This document shows, in pieces, positions 11,165 through 22,340 of a stretch of DNA of 64,000 nucleotides. Source of the DNA: Nyssa sinensis (Eukaryota; Streptophyta; Magnoliopsida; Cornales; Nyssaceae); the NCBI GenBank assembly GCA_008638375.1, contig CM018035.1:34940824-35004823 (forward strand), read 5' to 3'. How positions within the stretch are numbered: position 1 is the stretch's first letter; the number at the start of each line of letters is the position of its first letter. The translations under genes were made by a program, and so were the position numbers. The notes below the pieces were generated by a model. It made no database searches. It was given only the letters and a program-made list of their open reading frames with translations, and was not told the origin of the DNA.

Positions 11165-12465
11165 GCAGTGCACCCCTGCTAAGTCCGATTCAGTGAATTG
11201 GATCTCCCCTCAGCCTCCAACTTGTTCCTCCAACAGCCAGCAGGATCTCATCCCCATTCTGATCAGATTCATTATAAGAAAATTTTATCTTTTACATTGT
11301 ATAATTGTAAAATTTTCTTGTATATTTATAGTTTTTATTCCTTTCCTTGTAAATTTTTGTACACCAAAAATGGGCAGGGTAGGATTCAGTATGTACATTT
11401 TCTTTTTTGTAATAGTCACTTGCAGCGGCCAGACAGCCACCAGTACTGCAAAAGCAAGACTATTCTCTCTCCATACATACAGTCATACAATATCACTCCC
11501 CTCTCTCCGGATCCATCATACAGATTCTCTCCGGATCCATCAGACAGTTCCTCCTAGAGCCGTCACTCTGTGAGCATCTCTTGCTTCCCTCCAGGACAGC
11601 CCCTTCTCCAATACAGGCAATCCTCTCTCCTTCCATCCTCTCAGATACAGTCATGGGCCAGACGACGAAGAAAGCCCAGCTCAACATCTTCTCATCCAGC
11701 TCAGACAGCTAAGGACTCTTCTCCCCCAGCTGCTCCCATGGTGCTCTTCCCTCTGCACCACCAGTCAGCTCTCCACCACCTGGATTACGGATAGTCCAAC
11801 CCAATGCAGATCCATCCAAATATGCACCTGCCAACAGTTCTCGACAGCTGCACATTCAGTAGGCCCCATGGCCATCCATCAGTCGCAAGATGACAATATA
11901 ACTTTCGGCCCTGACAAGTCACTATTTATCAGTAGTGAAAGTCAACAGTAGCCGACAGTCATCATTGCAAAAGTCAAAAGCAGCCGAAAGCAAAATGCTT
12001 TCACCCTAGTAAAAGCTAATTCACTCCCGAGATTCCCTCCGTGAATTAAGCCACCAATCCATCATCCAAGGCTCCTCTCCCTTCTATAAGTATGGAGCTC
12101 CTCTTCAATTTTAAAACACATTCAGAATTAGATCCAATTCAGCGGGTTTAGGTAGAACCAATGTATTCTCCCATTTTCTCTCATTTACTCCCCCTCCCTT
12201 ATGGTCGGTTTAACCGCCTTTCTCCTATTCATACAGTATGTATCTCTTCTCCTTTTCCCATATGGTCGTCACTGCCACCTTTCCCCTTCTTCATACAGTT
12301 CATTAGGCCAAACTTGAGCCTATCCATTGTAAAGTATTTTCATACAGTTTAATGTATACAGTTTAATACTTCTTTATGTTCCTTCCCTACATTTGCATTT
12401 TAATTTTTATTTTATACTGTCTTCTCCTTCTCTCTTATTATCTTTCTAATGTAGCTTCTGCATCC
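11165..12465 (+). mobile_element. 48 bp-repeat retroelement family: LTR-like copy A
   Basis: Colinear with 20620-21865 and with 16690-17960 reversed. It holds the GATCAGATTCATTATAAG block, a pyrimidine-rich stretch, the promoter (TATAAGTA at 12085-12092) and a leader ending near GCATCCACT. It ends abruptly and joins a new copy of the family's start (TATGGGGTATAGG, about 12467). The primer site expected after this end is absent, so this is a lone LTR-like segment. Confidence 0.65.
12085..12092 (+). promoter_or_regulatory. TATA box of copy A
   Basis: TATAAGTA follows a CCTCTCCCTTC tract and precedes GGAGCTCC. The same box is conserved at 21530-21537 and, on the minus strand, at 17049-17056, which supports it as the family's promoter. 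Confidence 0.55.
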
Positions 12466-12466
12466 A

Positions 12467-12710
12467 CTATATGGGGTATAGGTACCCCAGACTCAGTAAC
12501 AGACTGTCAAGGGACCGCAGGTACCGCAGACAGTCCACCATCCAGCCATTGTCCCCAGACACAAGCAGCTCCACAGGAGATACCACCATCCAGCCAGTGT
12601 CCCCAAACACAGGCAGCTCCACAAGAGATACCCTCTTCCTTTTTTCCCTTATTTTTTCAAATTTGTGACTAAAATTTAGGGAAGTAGGGTCGAAAACAGG
12701 TGCGGAATAG
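12467..12710 (+). repeat. 48 bp-repeat family: LTR start plus internal 3' scrap
   Basis: Contains the family start (GGGGTATAGGTACCCC), about two 48 bp repeats, then a jump at about 12630 to the internal 3' end seen at 20270-20346 (TTTTCAAATTTGTG..., GGGTCGAAAACAGGTGC). This is a rearranged junction. Confidence 0.6.
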
Positions 12711-14135
12711 TATGGGGTATAGGTACCCCAGATTCAGTAACAGACTATCAAGGGACCGCAGGTACCGCAGACAGTCCACCATCCAACCAGTGTCCCAAGA
12801 CACAGGTAGCTCCACAGGAGATACCACCATCCAGCCAGTGTCCCTAGACACAGGCAGCTCCACAGGAGATACCACCATCCAGCCAGTGTCCCCAGACACA
12901 GGTAGCTCCACATGAGATACCACCATCCAGCCAGTGTCCCCAGACACTACAGACATCCAGCCAGCCAGGGATATACCAGATCCAAAATTTTCTTTTATTT
13001 CTAACCTCTTGTATGAAGCTTCCGGCCATAACTCCGAACACCGTACTCTCCTATTTCACAGATCTCCGAGGTTCTCCCACCACCTCGCCAAAGCAATATC
13101 CAGGCACTCCCTAGTGCACATTCAGCCTCCAACCTGCTCCTCCAACAACCAGCAGGATCTCATCCCCATTCTGATCAGATTCATTATAAGAAAATTTTAT
13201 TTTTTATGTTGTATTGTAAAATTTTCTTGTATTCATACAGTTTTTATTCCTTTCCTTGTAAATTTTTGTACACCAAAAATGGGTAGGGTAGGATTCAGTA
13301 TGTACAATTTCTTTTTTGTAATAGTCTCATACAACGCCCAGACAGCCACCAGTACTTCAACAGCAAGACTATGCTCTCTCCATACAGACAGTCATACAGT
13401 ATCACTCCTCTCTTTCCGGATCCATCGTACAGATTCTCTCCAGATCCATCAGACAGTTCCTCCCAAAGCCATCACTTTGTGAGCATCTCTTGCTTCCCTC
13501 CAAGACTAGCCCCTTCTCCAGTACAAGCACTCCTCTCTCCTTCCATCCTCTCAGATACAGTCATGGGCTAGACGACGAAGAAAGCCCAACTCAACATCTT
13601 CTCATCCAGCTCAGACAGCTAAGGACTCTTCTCCCCCAGCTGCTCCCATGGTGCTGTTCCCTCTGCACCACCAGTCAGCTCTCCACCACCTAGATTACGG
13701 ATAGTTCGATCCAATCCAGATCCATCCAAATATGCACCTACCAACAGTTCTCGACAGCTGCACATTCAGTAGGCCCCATGGACATCCATCAGCCGCAAGA
13801 TGACAAAATAACTTTCGGCCCCGACAAGTCACTATTCATCAGCAGCGAAAGTCAATAGTAGCCGACAGTCATCATTGCAAAAGTCAAAAGCAGTTCTCTT
13901 CTCCCTTTCCCTTATGGTCGGCACTGCCACCTTTCCCCTTCTTCATATAGTTCATTAGGCCAAACTTGAGCCTATCCATTGTAAAGTATTTTCATACAGT
14001 TTAATTTATACAGTTTAATACTTCTTTATGTTCCAGTCCCTGCATTTGCATTTTAATTTTAATTCTATACTGTCTTCTCCTTCTCTCTTATTATCTTTCT
14101 TATGTAGCTTCCGCGTCCACTGGCTCGGTTCAGTC
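12711..14135 (+). mobile_element. 48 bp-repeat family: LTR-like copy B, promoter deleted
   Basis: Starts TATGGGGTATAGG at about 12711, carries about four 48 bp repeats (12778-12955) and follows the family order. At 13893 the sequence jumps from AAAAGTCAAAAGCAG directly to TTCTCTTCTCCC. Compared with 21425-21690 this removes about 250 bp including the TATA box. It ends near GCGTCCACTGGCTCGG, about 14128. Confidence 0.65.
12778..12955. repeat. 48 bp minisatellite (16-codon unit)
   Basis: Copies of a 48 bp unit built on ACCACCATCCAGCCAGTGTC and CAGACACAGGTAGCTCCACA. A unit of 48 bp equals 16 codons, and one frame stays open as a repeated SPDTGSST-type peptide. Related arrays lie at 12534-12630, 14339-14412, 14558-14722 (reversed), 18107-18215, 20404-20490 and 22018-22080. 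Copy number varies between elements. I do not claim the peptide is made. Confidence 0.85.
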
Positions 14136-14412
14136 CCCTTATGTTCGGGGACTCCTATATGTCTATAGTGTCTGGGGACACTGGCTGGATGGTGGTATCT
14201 CCTTTTGGAGCTACCTGTATCTGGGGACACTGGCTGGATGGTGGACTGTCTACGGTACCTACGGTCCCTTGGGGTATAGGTACCCCAGACTTAGTAACAG
14301 ACTGTCAAGGGACCGCAGGTACCGCAGACAGTCCACCACCATCTAGCCAGTGTCCCCAGACACAGGTAGCTCCACAGGAGATACCACCATCCATCCAGTG
14401 TCCCCAGACACA
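14136..14412. repeat. Foldback junction of two family LTR starts
   Basis: A reversed LTR start (48 bp repeats, then TGGACTGTCTACGGTACC) meets a forward LTR start (GGGGTATAGGTACCCC...) at about 14270. The two halves form an inverted repeat of more than 100 bp per arm. At 14412 the sequence flips again into the minus-strand copy. Confidence 0.65.
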
Positions 14413-15195
14413 GGTGGTGAGAGAACCTCGGAGATCTGTATGACAAGAGGATACTGTGTCCGGAGTTGTGGCCGGAAGCTTCCTACAAGAGGTTAGAAAT
14501 AAAAGAAAATGTTGGATCTGGTAGATCCCTGGTTGGCTTGATGTCTGTAGTGTCTGGGGACACTGGCTAGATGGTGGTATCTCCTGTGGAGCTACCTGTG
14601 TCTGAGGACACTAGCTGGATGGTGGTATCTCCTGTGGAGCTGCTTGTGTCTGGGGACACTGGCTGGATGGTGGTATCTCCTGTGGAGTTACCTGTGTCTG
14701 GGGACACTGGCTGGATGGTGGACTACCTGCGGTCCCTTGACAGTCTGTTACTGAGTCTAGGGTACCTATACCCCATACTATTCTGCACCTATTTTCGACC
14801 CTACCTCCCTATATTTTAGCCACAAATTTGAATAAATAAGGGAAAAAATGAAGGGGGAAAAATTTTTCTGGATAAAACGTGCGTGAAAGGTGAAGCAAGT
14901 AGGGAGGAAGAGAAAAATAATTATAAAAGAGGGAGATGGCTGTATGATTATTTTTAATTAAAAGAAAATGTTTACACTGAGACGGGGTAAACATCGGGGA
15001 AAGCTGTGGGAAGAAGGTATGGTATATAGGTTTGGACTGAAATCGTTTAAGGTTTGTGGGGATAGAAGCAGGAGGGGACCTTGGAGGGGGGGAAGAAGTA
15101 AGGGTTTCCTACATAGTGGATTGGGAAGATTTGATCTCTGGATTAGAAAAGATGTCTAAGGTCGGGCTGTTCAGAAGATTTTCTATCTGATCGAC

Positions 15196-15846
15196 CTATT
15201 TGGATGGAGAAAGAGAATCATCTTCGGGGTCAGAAGTTGATTCATAAGAAGGTATGAAACCTAACTGGGTTTCTATGTCAGTTAGAGCTTGATTGTTGGC
15301 AAAGGACTCTAGTGTACCTATGCTGGGTTCTGGATCTTCTTCAGGTTCTGAGTCATAGACGGGATCTGAGTCATAGACTTGATCAGAAGAAGAGGGAAAA
15401 CTGGGTTGGACTTCAGGAGAGCTGGGGTCCTGTGAGGAAGAAGAAGACTGTTGATTTGGACACAGGGTGTGTCCTTTATACTTACTAGGAAAATCAGGAT
15501 GAGATGTTCTAAGCAACTGGGAGGGCTTAGCTGAGAATCCTGGAAGAGGATGTGTGGAAGACTGAATCAAAGTTTTGGTCGTTGCTGGAGACCTAACTTG
15601 ATTGGATTTGGCTTTGGCCTGTAGTAGGATTTGCTGATTAGCATCCTCAAGCATTCTAGTGATAAGGGCTAATACTTCTTGGTTATGTGAATGAGGGAGA
15701 AAAGACAGAATGAGGGTGGTCGTATGATACTGTGGGTGACTCATCATCACTGCTTTCGGTGTCTGAATAAGAAGAAAATGAAAAGACAGAAGACATGAGA
15801 GATGAAAGCCGACCGGAGACCACTGTGGGTAATCATCCTGACTCAC
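15196..15846 (-). CDS. Unknown frame of 48 bp-repeat family, minus copy
   Basis: An open stretch of about 216 codons. A central region (NQEVLALITRMLEDANQQI) looks helical. A Ser/Pro/Gln-rich segment and an acidic tail (YDSEPEEDPEP, then SDPEDDSLSPSK) follow. The same protein region is encoded on the plus strand at 19337-20000, and comparison shows a one-base indel near the N-terminal third. No ATG opens this exact frame at its 5' end, so the true start is uncertain. Position after the primer site suggests a gag-like product, but I recognise no family. Confidence 0.45.
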   Translation of the reverse strand: MSQDDYPQWSPVGFHLSCLLSFHFLLIQTPKAVMMSHPQYHTTTLILSFLPHSHNQEVLALITRMLEDANQQILLQAKAKSNQVRSPATTKTLIQSSTHPLPGFSAKPSQLLRTSHPDFPSKYKGHTLCPNQQSSSSSQDPSSPEVQPSFPSSSDQVYDSDPVYDSEPEEDPEPSIGTLESFANNQALTDIETQLGFIPSYESTSDPEDDSLSPSK

Positions 15847-16660
15847 TATATCTTCACTACCAGACAGAGAGTTGCTGAAAGAGATTGAGTTAGTGGATTA
15901 ACCCAAGAAACTCATTTTAAGAAACAATCGCTAAAATTAAACCAAATCTAGTCATCTGTACTGTACTATACTCAAGTTTGGACTTGACCATCACAAGGAT
16001 CAGACTTGACCATCTGGACTTGACTATCACAAGACGAAACCTATTCCCATGCCCAACCATTAAGGACTGTGATAAGTCGCTCTACACATACCCATACCAT
16101 ACCAAGTTTCCATAGGATCCATATGCCATATGCTGTACATACCGATTCCCAACTATTAGCAGCTTCAAGAACCGCTTTACTGCCCTAACGCCCTCCTGGC
16201 TCAGCGGGACTACACTGGTTTATCAGTTTGTGGGTTTCCGGGAGGGTGACAACCTATGTTTCCTACTTCTCTGGACTTTACTGAGGGGTGGCAGAGTTAG
16301 ACTCCTATAGTCTGTGGATTTCCAAGTATGGTGGTAGGTGACTTGAGACAAAAGATCAACAGACAGAAGATCAATAATCCTAATGACAGAAGATCAACAA
16401 ACAAGTAGAGTTATGAATAGATAACTAAAGAAGGGATAATCTATAAAGATTGTTGCAGAAATTGGGACTCCTGTATATGACCAATAACAGAGATCAATCG
16501 ATCAACTATTGTGACTATATCGATAGACTGTTAGATATAATCAAGGGGATGACAACCTACAGTGGACCCCGTGTGCCGGGTCTAGCCTGACTAAGGCATG
16601 TTTACTATGGTATGGTTGGAGAAGACTTTACTGTATTGGTGGGGAAGATGGATCAAAGAT

Positions 16661-16673
16661 GGCTCTGATACCA
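16661..16673 (-). other. tRNA-Met primer-binding site, minus copy
   Basis: The minus strand reads TGGTATCAGAGCC, complementary to the 3' end of initiator tRNA-Met. This is the usual primer site of plant copia elements and pararetroviruses. It directly follows AGTCCCCTTA. Confidence 0.8.
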
Positions 16674-18221
16674 TAAGGGGACTGAACCGAGCCAGTGGAT
16701 GCGGAAGCTACATAAGAAAGATAATAAGAGAGAAGGAGAAGACAGTATAAAATAAAAATTAAAATGCAAATGTAGGGAAGGAACATAAAGAAGTATTAAA
16801 CTGTATAAATTAAACTGTATGAAAATACATTACAATGGATAGGCTCAAGTTTGGCCTAATGAACTGTACGAATAAGGGGAAAGGCGGCAGTGCCGACCAT
16901 AAGGGAGAGGGAGAAGAGATACATATTGTATGCATAGGAGAAAGGCGGTTAAACCGACCATAAGGGAGGGAGAATACATTGGTTCTACTTGAACCTGTTG
17001 AATTGGATCTAAAAATTGAATGTGTTTTAAAACTAAAGAGGAGCTCCATACTTATAGAAGGGAGAGGAGCCTTGGATGATGGATTGGTGGCTTAATTCAC
17101 GGAGGAAATCTCGGGAGTGAATTAGCTTTTACTGGGGTGAAAGCATTTTCCTTTCGGCTACTTTTGACTTTTGCAATGATGACTGTCGGCTACTGTTGAC
17201 TTTCACTGCTGATAAATAGTGACTTGTCGGGGCCGAAAGTTATTTTGTCATCTTGCGGCTGATGGATGGCCATGGAGCCTACTGACTGTGCAGCTGTCAA
17301 GAACTATTGGCAGGTGCATGTTTGGATGGATCTGGATTGGGTCAGACAATCCGTAATCCAGGTGGTGGAGAGCTGACTGGTGGTGCAGAGGGAAGAGCAC
17401 CATGGGAGCAGCTGGGGGAGAAGAGTCCTTAGCTGTCTGAGCTGGATAAGAAGATGTTGAGCTGGGCTTTCTTCGTCGTCTGGCCCATGACTGTATCTGA
17501 GAGGATAGAAGGAGAGAGGATTGCCTGTACTGGAGAAGGGGCTGTCTTAGAGGGAAGCAAGAGATGCTCACAGAGTGACGGCTCTGGGAGGAACTGTTTG
17601 ATGGATCTGGAGAGAATCTGTATGATGGATCCGGAAGAGAGGGGAGTGATACTGTATGACTGTCTGTATAGAGAGAGAATAGTCTTGCTGTTGCAGTACT
17701 GGTGGCTGTCTGGCCGCTGCAAGTGACTATTACAAAAAAGAAATTGTACATGCTGAATCCTACGCTGCCCATTTTTGGTGTACAAAAATTTACAAGGAAA
17801 GGAATAAAAACTGTATGAATACAAGAAAATTTTACAATACAACATAAAAAGTAAAATTTTCTTATAATGAATCTGATCAAAATGGGGATGAGATCCTGCT
17901 GGCTGTTGGAGGAGCAGGTTCGAGGCTAAATGTGCACTAGGAGTGCCTGGATATTGCTTTTGCGAGGTGGTGGGAGAACCTCGGAGATCTGTGAAACAGG
18001 AGAGTACGGTGTCCGGAGTTGTGGTCGGAAGCTTCCTACAAGAGGTTAGAAATAAAAGAAAATTTTGGATCTGGTAGATCCCTGGCTGGCTGGATGTCTG
18101 TAGTGTCACACAGGCAGCTCCACAGAAGATACCACCATCCAGCCACTGTCCCCAGACACAGGCAGCTCCACAGGAGATACCACCATCCAGCCAGTGTCCC
18201 CAGACACTACAGACAGTCCAC

Positions 18222-18405
18222 CATCCTATGGAAACTTGGTTTGGTATGGGTATGTGTAGAGTGACTTATCACAGTCCTTAATGGTTGGGCATGGGAATAG
18301 GTTTCGTCTTGTGATAGTCAAGTCCAGATGGTCAAGTCTGATCTTTGTGATGGTCAAGTCCAAACTTGAGTATAGTACAGTACAGATGACTAGATTTGGT
18401 TTAAT
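18222..18405 (+). repeat. Duplicated internal segment fused to LTR end
   Basis: Nearly the same as 19043-19228. It is joined at its right end, through the shared run TTTAATTTTAA, to the LTR end at about 18406. This looks like a template switch or a microhomology-mediated join. Confidence 0.7.
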
Positions 18406-18490
18406 TTTAATTCTATACTGTCTTCTCCTTCTCTCTTATTATCTTTCTTATGTAGCTTCCGCATCCACTGGCTCGGTTCAAGTCCCCTTT

Positions 18491-18503
18491 TGGTATCAGA
18501 GCC
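18491..18503 (+). other. tRNA-Met primer-binding site, plus copy
   Basis: TGGTATCAGAGCC, identical to the site in the minus-strand copy. It marks the LTR-to-internal boundary. Confidence 0.8.
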
Positions 18504-19336
18504 ATCTTTGATCCATCTTCCCCACCAATACAGTAAAGTCTTCTCCAACCATTCCACAGTGAACATGCCTCAGTCAGGCTAGACCCGGCACACGGGGTCC
18601 ACTGTAGGTTGTCATCCCCTTGATTATATCTAACAGTCTATCGGTATAGTCATAGTAGTTGATCGATTGATCTCTGTTATTGGTCATATACAGGAGTCCT
18701 AATTTCTGCAACAATCTTTATAGATTATCCCTTCTTTAGTTATCTGTTCATAACTCTACTTGTTTGTTGATCTTCTGTCATTAGGATTATTGATCTTTTG
18801 TCTGTTGATCTTCTGTCTCAAGTCACTTACCACTATGCTTGGAAATCCACATACTATATGAGTCTAACTCTGCCGCCCCCCAGTAAAGTCCAGAGAAGTA
18901 GGAAACATAGGCTGTCACCCTCCCGGAAACCCACAGACTGATAAACCAATGTAGTCCCGCTGAGCCAAGAGGGCGTTAAGGCAGTAAAGCGGTTCTTGAA
19001 ATTGCTAATGGTTGGGAATCGGTATGTACAGCATATGGATCCTATGGAAACTTGGTTTGGTATGGGTATATGTAGAGCAACTTATCACAGTCCTTAATGG
19101 TTGGGCATAGGGAATAGGTTTCGTCTTGTGATAGTCAAGTCCAGATGGTCAAGTCTGATCCTTGTGATGGTCAAGTCCAAACTTGAGTATAGTACAGTAC
19201 TAGATGACTAGATTTGATTTAATTTTAGCGATTGTTTCTTAAAATGAGTTTCTTGTGTTAATCCACTAACTCAATCTCTTTCAAGCAACTCTCTATTTGG
19301 TAGTGAAGATATAGTGAGTCGGGATGATTACCCACA

Positions 19337-20346
19337 GTGGTCTCCGGTCGCCTTTCATCTTTCATGTCTTTTGTCTCTTCATTTTCTTCTTATTCAAACA
19401 CCGAAAGTAGTGATGATGAGTCACCCAAAGTATCATACGACCACCCTCATTCTGTCTTTTCTCCCCATTCACATAACCAAGAAGTATTAGCCCTCATCAA
19501 TAGAATGCTTGAGGATGCTAATCAGCAAATCCAGCTACAGGCTAAAGCCAAATCCAATCAAGTTAGGTCTCCAGCAACGACCAAAACTTTGATTCAGTCT
19601 TCCACACACCCTCTTCCAGGATTCTCAGCTAAGCCCTCCCAGTCGCTTAGAACATCTCATCCTGATTTTCCCAGAAAGTATATAGGACACACCTTGTGTC
19701 CAAATCAACAGTCTTCTTCCTCACAGGACCCCAGCTCTCCTGTAGTCTAATCCAGTCTTCCCTTTTCTTCAGAACCAGTCTATGACTCAGAATCCCGTCT
19801 ATGACTCCAAACTTGAAGAAAATCCAGACCCCAGCTTAGGTACACTAGAGTCCCTTGCAAATCGTCAAGCTCTAGCTGACCTAGAAACCCAGTTAGGTTT
19901 CATACCTTCTTATGAATCAACTTCTGACCCCGACCGATGATTCTCTTTCTCCATCCAAACAAGTCGTTCAGATAGAAAATCTTCTGAATAGCCCGACCTT
20001 AGACATCCTTTCTAACCTAGAGGTCAAATCTTTCCCATCCACCATGCAGGAAACCCTTACTTCTTCCCCTCCTCCAAGGTCTCCTCCTGCTTCTATCCCC
20101 ACAAACCTCATACGGTTTTCGTCCAAATCTATCTACCACACCTTTTCCCTCAGTTTTCCCAGATGTTTACCCCATCTCAGTGTAAACATTTTTCTTTTAA
20201 TTAAAAATTTTTCTCTTTCTCCCTTCTTGCTTCAACTTTCAAGCAAGTTTTCTCCAGAAAAAATTTTCCCCCTTCCTTTTTTCCCTATTTTTTCAAATTT
20301 GTGGCTAAAATTTGGGGAGGTAGGGTCGAAAACAGGTGCGGAATAG
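19337..20346 (+). pseudogene. Unknown frame of 48 bp-repeat family, plus copy
   Basis: An ATG at 19337 (MVSGRLSSF...) opens a frame that reaches the NQEVLALINRMLEDANQQI region and ends at about 19750. Related sequence continues in another frame through LEENPDPSLGTLES and ETQLGFIPSYES to about 20000. It is broken by at least one frameshift and a stop relative to the minus copy. Serine and proline are abundant. The downstream stretch to 20346 includes the pyrimidine-rich 3' end before the LTR. Confidence 0.45.
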
Positions 20347-21865
20347 TATGGGGTATAGGTACCCCAGACTCAGTAACAGACTGTCAAGGGACCGCAGACA
20401 GTCCACCATCTAGCCAGTGTCCCCAGACACAGGTAGCTCCACAAGAGATACCACCATCCAGCCAGTGTCCCCAGACACTACAGACATCCAGCCAGCCAGG
20501 GATCTACCAGATCCAACATTTTCTTTTATTTCTAACCTCTTGCAAGAAGCTTCCGGCCACAACTCCGGACACAGTATCCTCCTGTCATACAGATCTCTGA
20601 AGGTTCTCCCACCACCTCGCCAGAACAATATCCAGGCACTCCCAATGCACCCTCAGCCTCCAACCTGCTCCTCCAACAGCCAGCAGGATCTCATCCCCAT
20701 TTTGATCAGATTCATTATAAGAAAATTTTATCTTTTACATTGTATAATTGTAAAATTTTCTTGTATCTTTACAGTTTTTATTCCTTTCCTTGTAAATTTT
20801 TGTACACCAAAAATGGGCAGGGTAAGATTCAGTATGTACATTTTCCTTTTTTGTAATAGTCACTTGCAGCGGCCAGACAGCCACCAGTACTTCAACAGCA
20901 AGACTATTCTCTCTCCATACAGACAGGTATACAGTATCACTCCTCTCTTTCCGGATCCATCATACAGATTCTCTCCAAATCCATCAGACAGTTCCTCCTA
21001 GAGCCATCACTCTGTGAGCATCTCTTGCTTCCCTCCAGGACAGCCCCTTCTCCATTACAAGCAGTCCTCTCTCCTTCCATCCTCTCAGATACAGTCATGG
21101 GCCGACGACGAAGAAAGCCCAACTCAGTATCTTCTCATCCAGGCTCAGACAGCTAAGGACTCTTCTCCCCCAGCTGCTCCCATGGTGCTCTTCCCTCTGC
21201 ACCACCAGTCAGCTCTCCACCACCTGGATTACGAATAGTTCCGATCCAATCCAGATCCATCCAAATATGCACCTGCCAACAGTTCTCGACAGCTGCACAT
21301 TCAGTAGGCCCCATGGACATCCATCAGCCGCAAGATGACAAAATAACTTTCGGCCCCGACAAGTCACTATTCATCAGCAGTGAAAGTCAATAGTAGCCGA
21401 CAGTCGTCATTACAAAAGTCAAAAGCAGCCGAAAGCAAAATGCTTTCACCCCAGTAAAAGCTAATTCACTCCCGAGATTCCCTCCGTGAATTAAGCCACC
21501 AATCCATCATCCAAGGCTCCTCTCCCTTCTATAAGTATGGAGCTCCTCTTGAATTTTTAACATTCAGAATTAGATCCAATTCAGCAGGTTCAGGTAGAAC
21601 CAATGTATTCTCCCCTTTTCTCTCATGTACTCCCCCTCCCTTATGGTCGGTTTAACCGCCTTTCTCCTATTCATACAGTATGTATCTCTTCTCCCTTTCC
21701 CTTATGGTCGGCACTGCCACCTTTCCCCTTCTTCATATAGTTCATTAGGCCAAACTTGAGCCTATCCATTGTAAAGTATTTTCATACAGTTTAATTTATA
21801 CAGTTTAATACTTCTTTATGTTCCTTCCCTGCATTTGCATTTTAATTTTAATTATATACTGTCTT
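20347..21865 (+). repeat. 3' LTR-like segment of plus element
   Basis: Starts with TATGGGGTATAGG, which contains the short palindrome GGGGTA/TACCCC. It carries fewer 48 bp repeats than copy B and has an intact TATA box (21530-21537). It ends at TACTGTCTTCTCC, where a reversed 48 bp repeat begins. Confidence 0.6.
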
Positions 21866-22340
21866 CTCCTGTGGAGCTGCCTGTGTCTGGGGACACTGGC
21901 TGGATGGTGGACTGTCTGCGGTACCTGCGGTCCCTTGACAGTCTGTTACTAAGTCTGGTATAAGTACCCCCCTAGACTCAGTAACAAACTGTCAAGGGAC
22001 CGCAGATACCGCAGACAGTCCACCATCCAGCCAGTGTCCCCAGACACAGGCAGCTCCACAGGAGATACCACCATCCAGCCCAAACACAGGTAGCTCCAAT
22101 TGGAACCAATGTATCCTCCCCCTTTTCTCTCATGTAATCCCCTCCCTTATGGTCGGTTTAACCGCCTTTCTCCTATTCATACAGTATATATCTCTTCTCC
22201 CTTTCCCTTATGGTCGGCACTGCCGCCTTTCCCTTTTACATTCAGTTCATTAGGCCAAGCTTGAGCCTATTCAGTTGTAATGTATTTTTATTTAGTTTAA
22301 TTTATACAGTTTAATACTCCTTTCCGTTTCTTTTCTTTTC
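21866..22340. repeat. Foldback junction and last LTR-end scrap
   Basis: A reversed LTR start (to about 21960) meets a forward start (21968-22090), again giving an inverted repeat of about 90 bp per arm. A diverged LTR end follows (TATGGTCGGTTTAACCGCC block, ending AATGAAAGAACAGAATC). Confidence 0.6.

Larger units (their letters stand above)
14413..18110 (-). mobile_element. 48 bp-repeat family: minus-strand element with LTR, PBS and ORF
   Basis: Read on the minus strand: LTR-like segment 18110 to about 16690 (promoter TATAAGTA at 17056-17049), a tRNA-Met primer site at 16673-16661, an internal leader, an open frame at 15846-15196, a pyrimidine/purine-rich tail, then the next LTR start at about 14777 (TATGGGGTATAGG) truncated at 14413. 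Primer site to LTR start is about 1.9 kb. No protease, RT or integrase motif is present, so the element would need proteins in trans. A pararetrovirus-derived origin is an alternative, but no supporting domain is seen. Confidence 0.65.
18111..21865 (+). mobile_element. 48 bp-repeat family: plus-strand element
   Basis: Order: 48 bp repeats (18111-18215), a misplaced duplicate of internal sequence (18222-18405, matching 19043-19228), LTR end (18406-18490), primer site (18491-18503), internal leader, frame at 19337-20346, and a 3' LTR-like segment from 20347 (TATGGGGTATAGG) to about 21865 with promoter at 21530-21537. The 3' end is cut at a foldback. It mirrors the minus-strand element at 14413-18110. 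Confidence 0.65.

Noticed and set aside
12534..14722. CRISPR-like array of 48 bp repeats
   Set aside because: The units are head to tail without unique spacers, lie in plant retroelement LTRs, and vary like a minisatellite.
17248..18109. Overlapping 210- and 226-codon minus-strand frames
   Set aside because: Both lie in the LTR promoter/leader of the 48 bp-repeat family and are not preserved in sister copies.
11165..22340. Endogenous pararetrovirus
   Set aside because: The promoter, leader and tRNA-Met site would fit, but there is no movement protein, coat, protease or RT domain, and spacing fits a short LTR-type element better. Kept only as an alternative.
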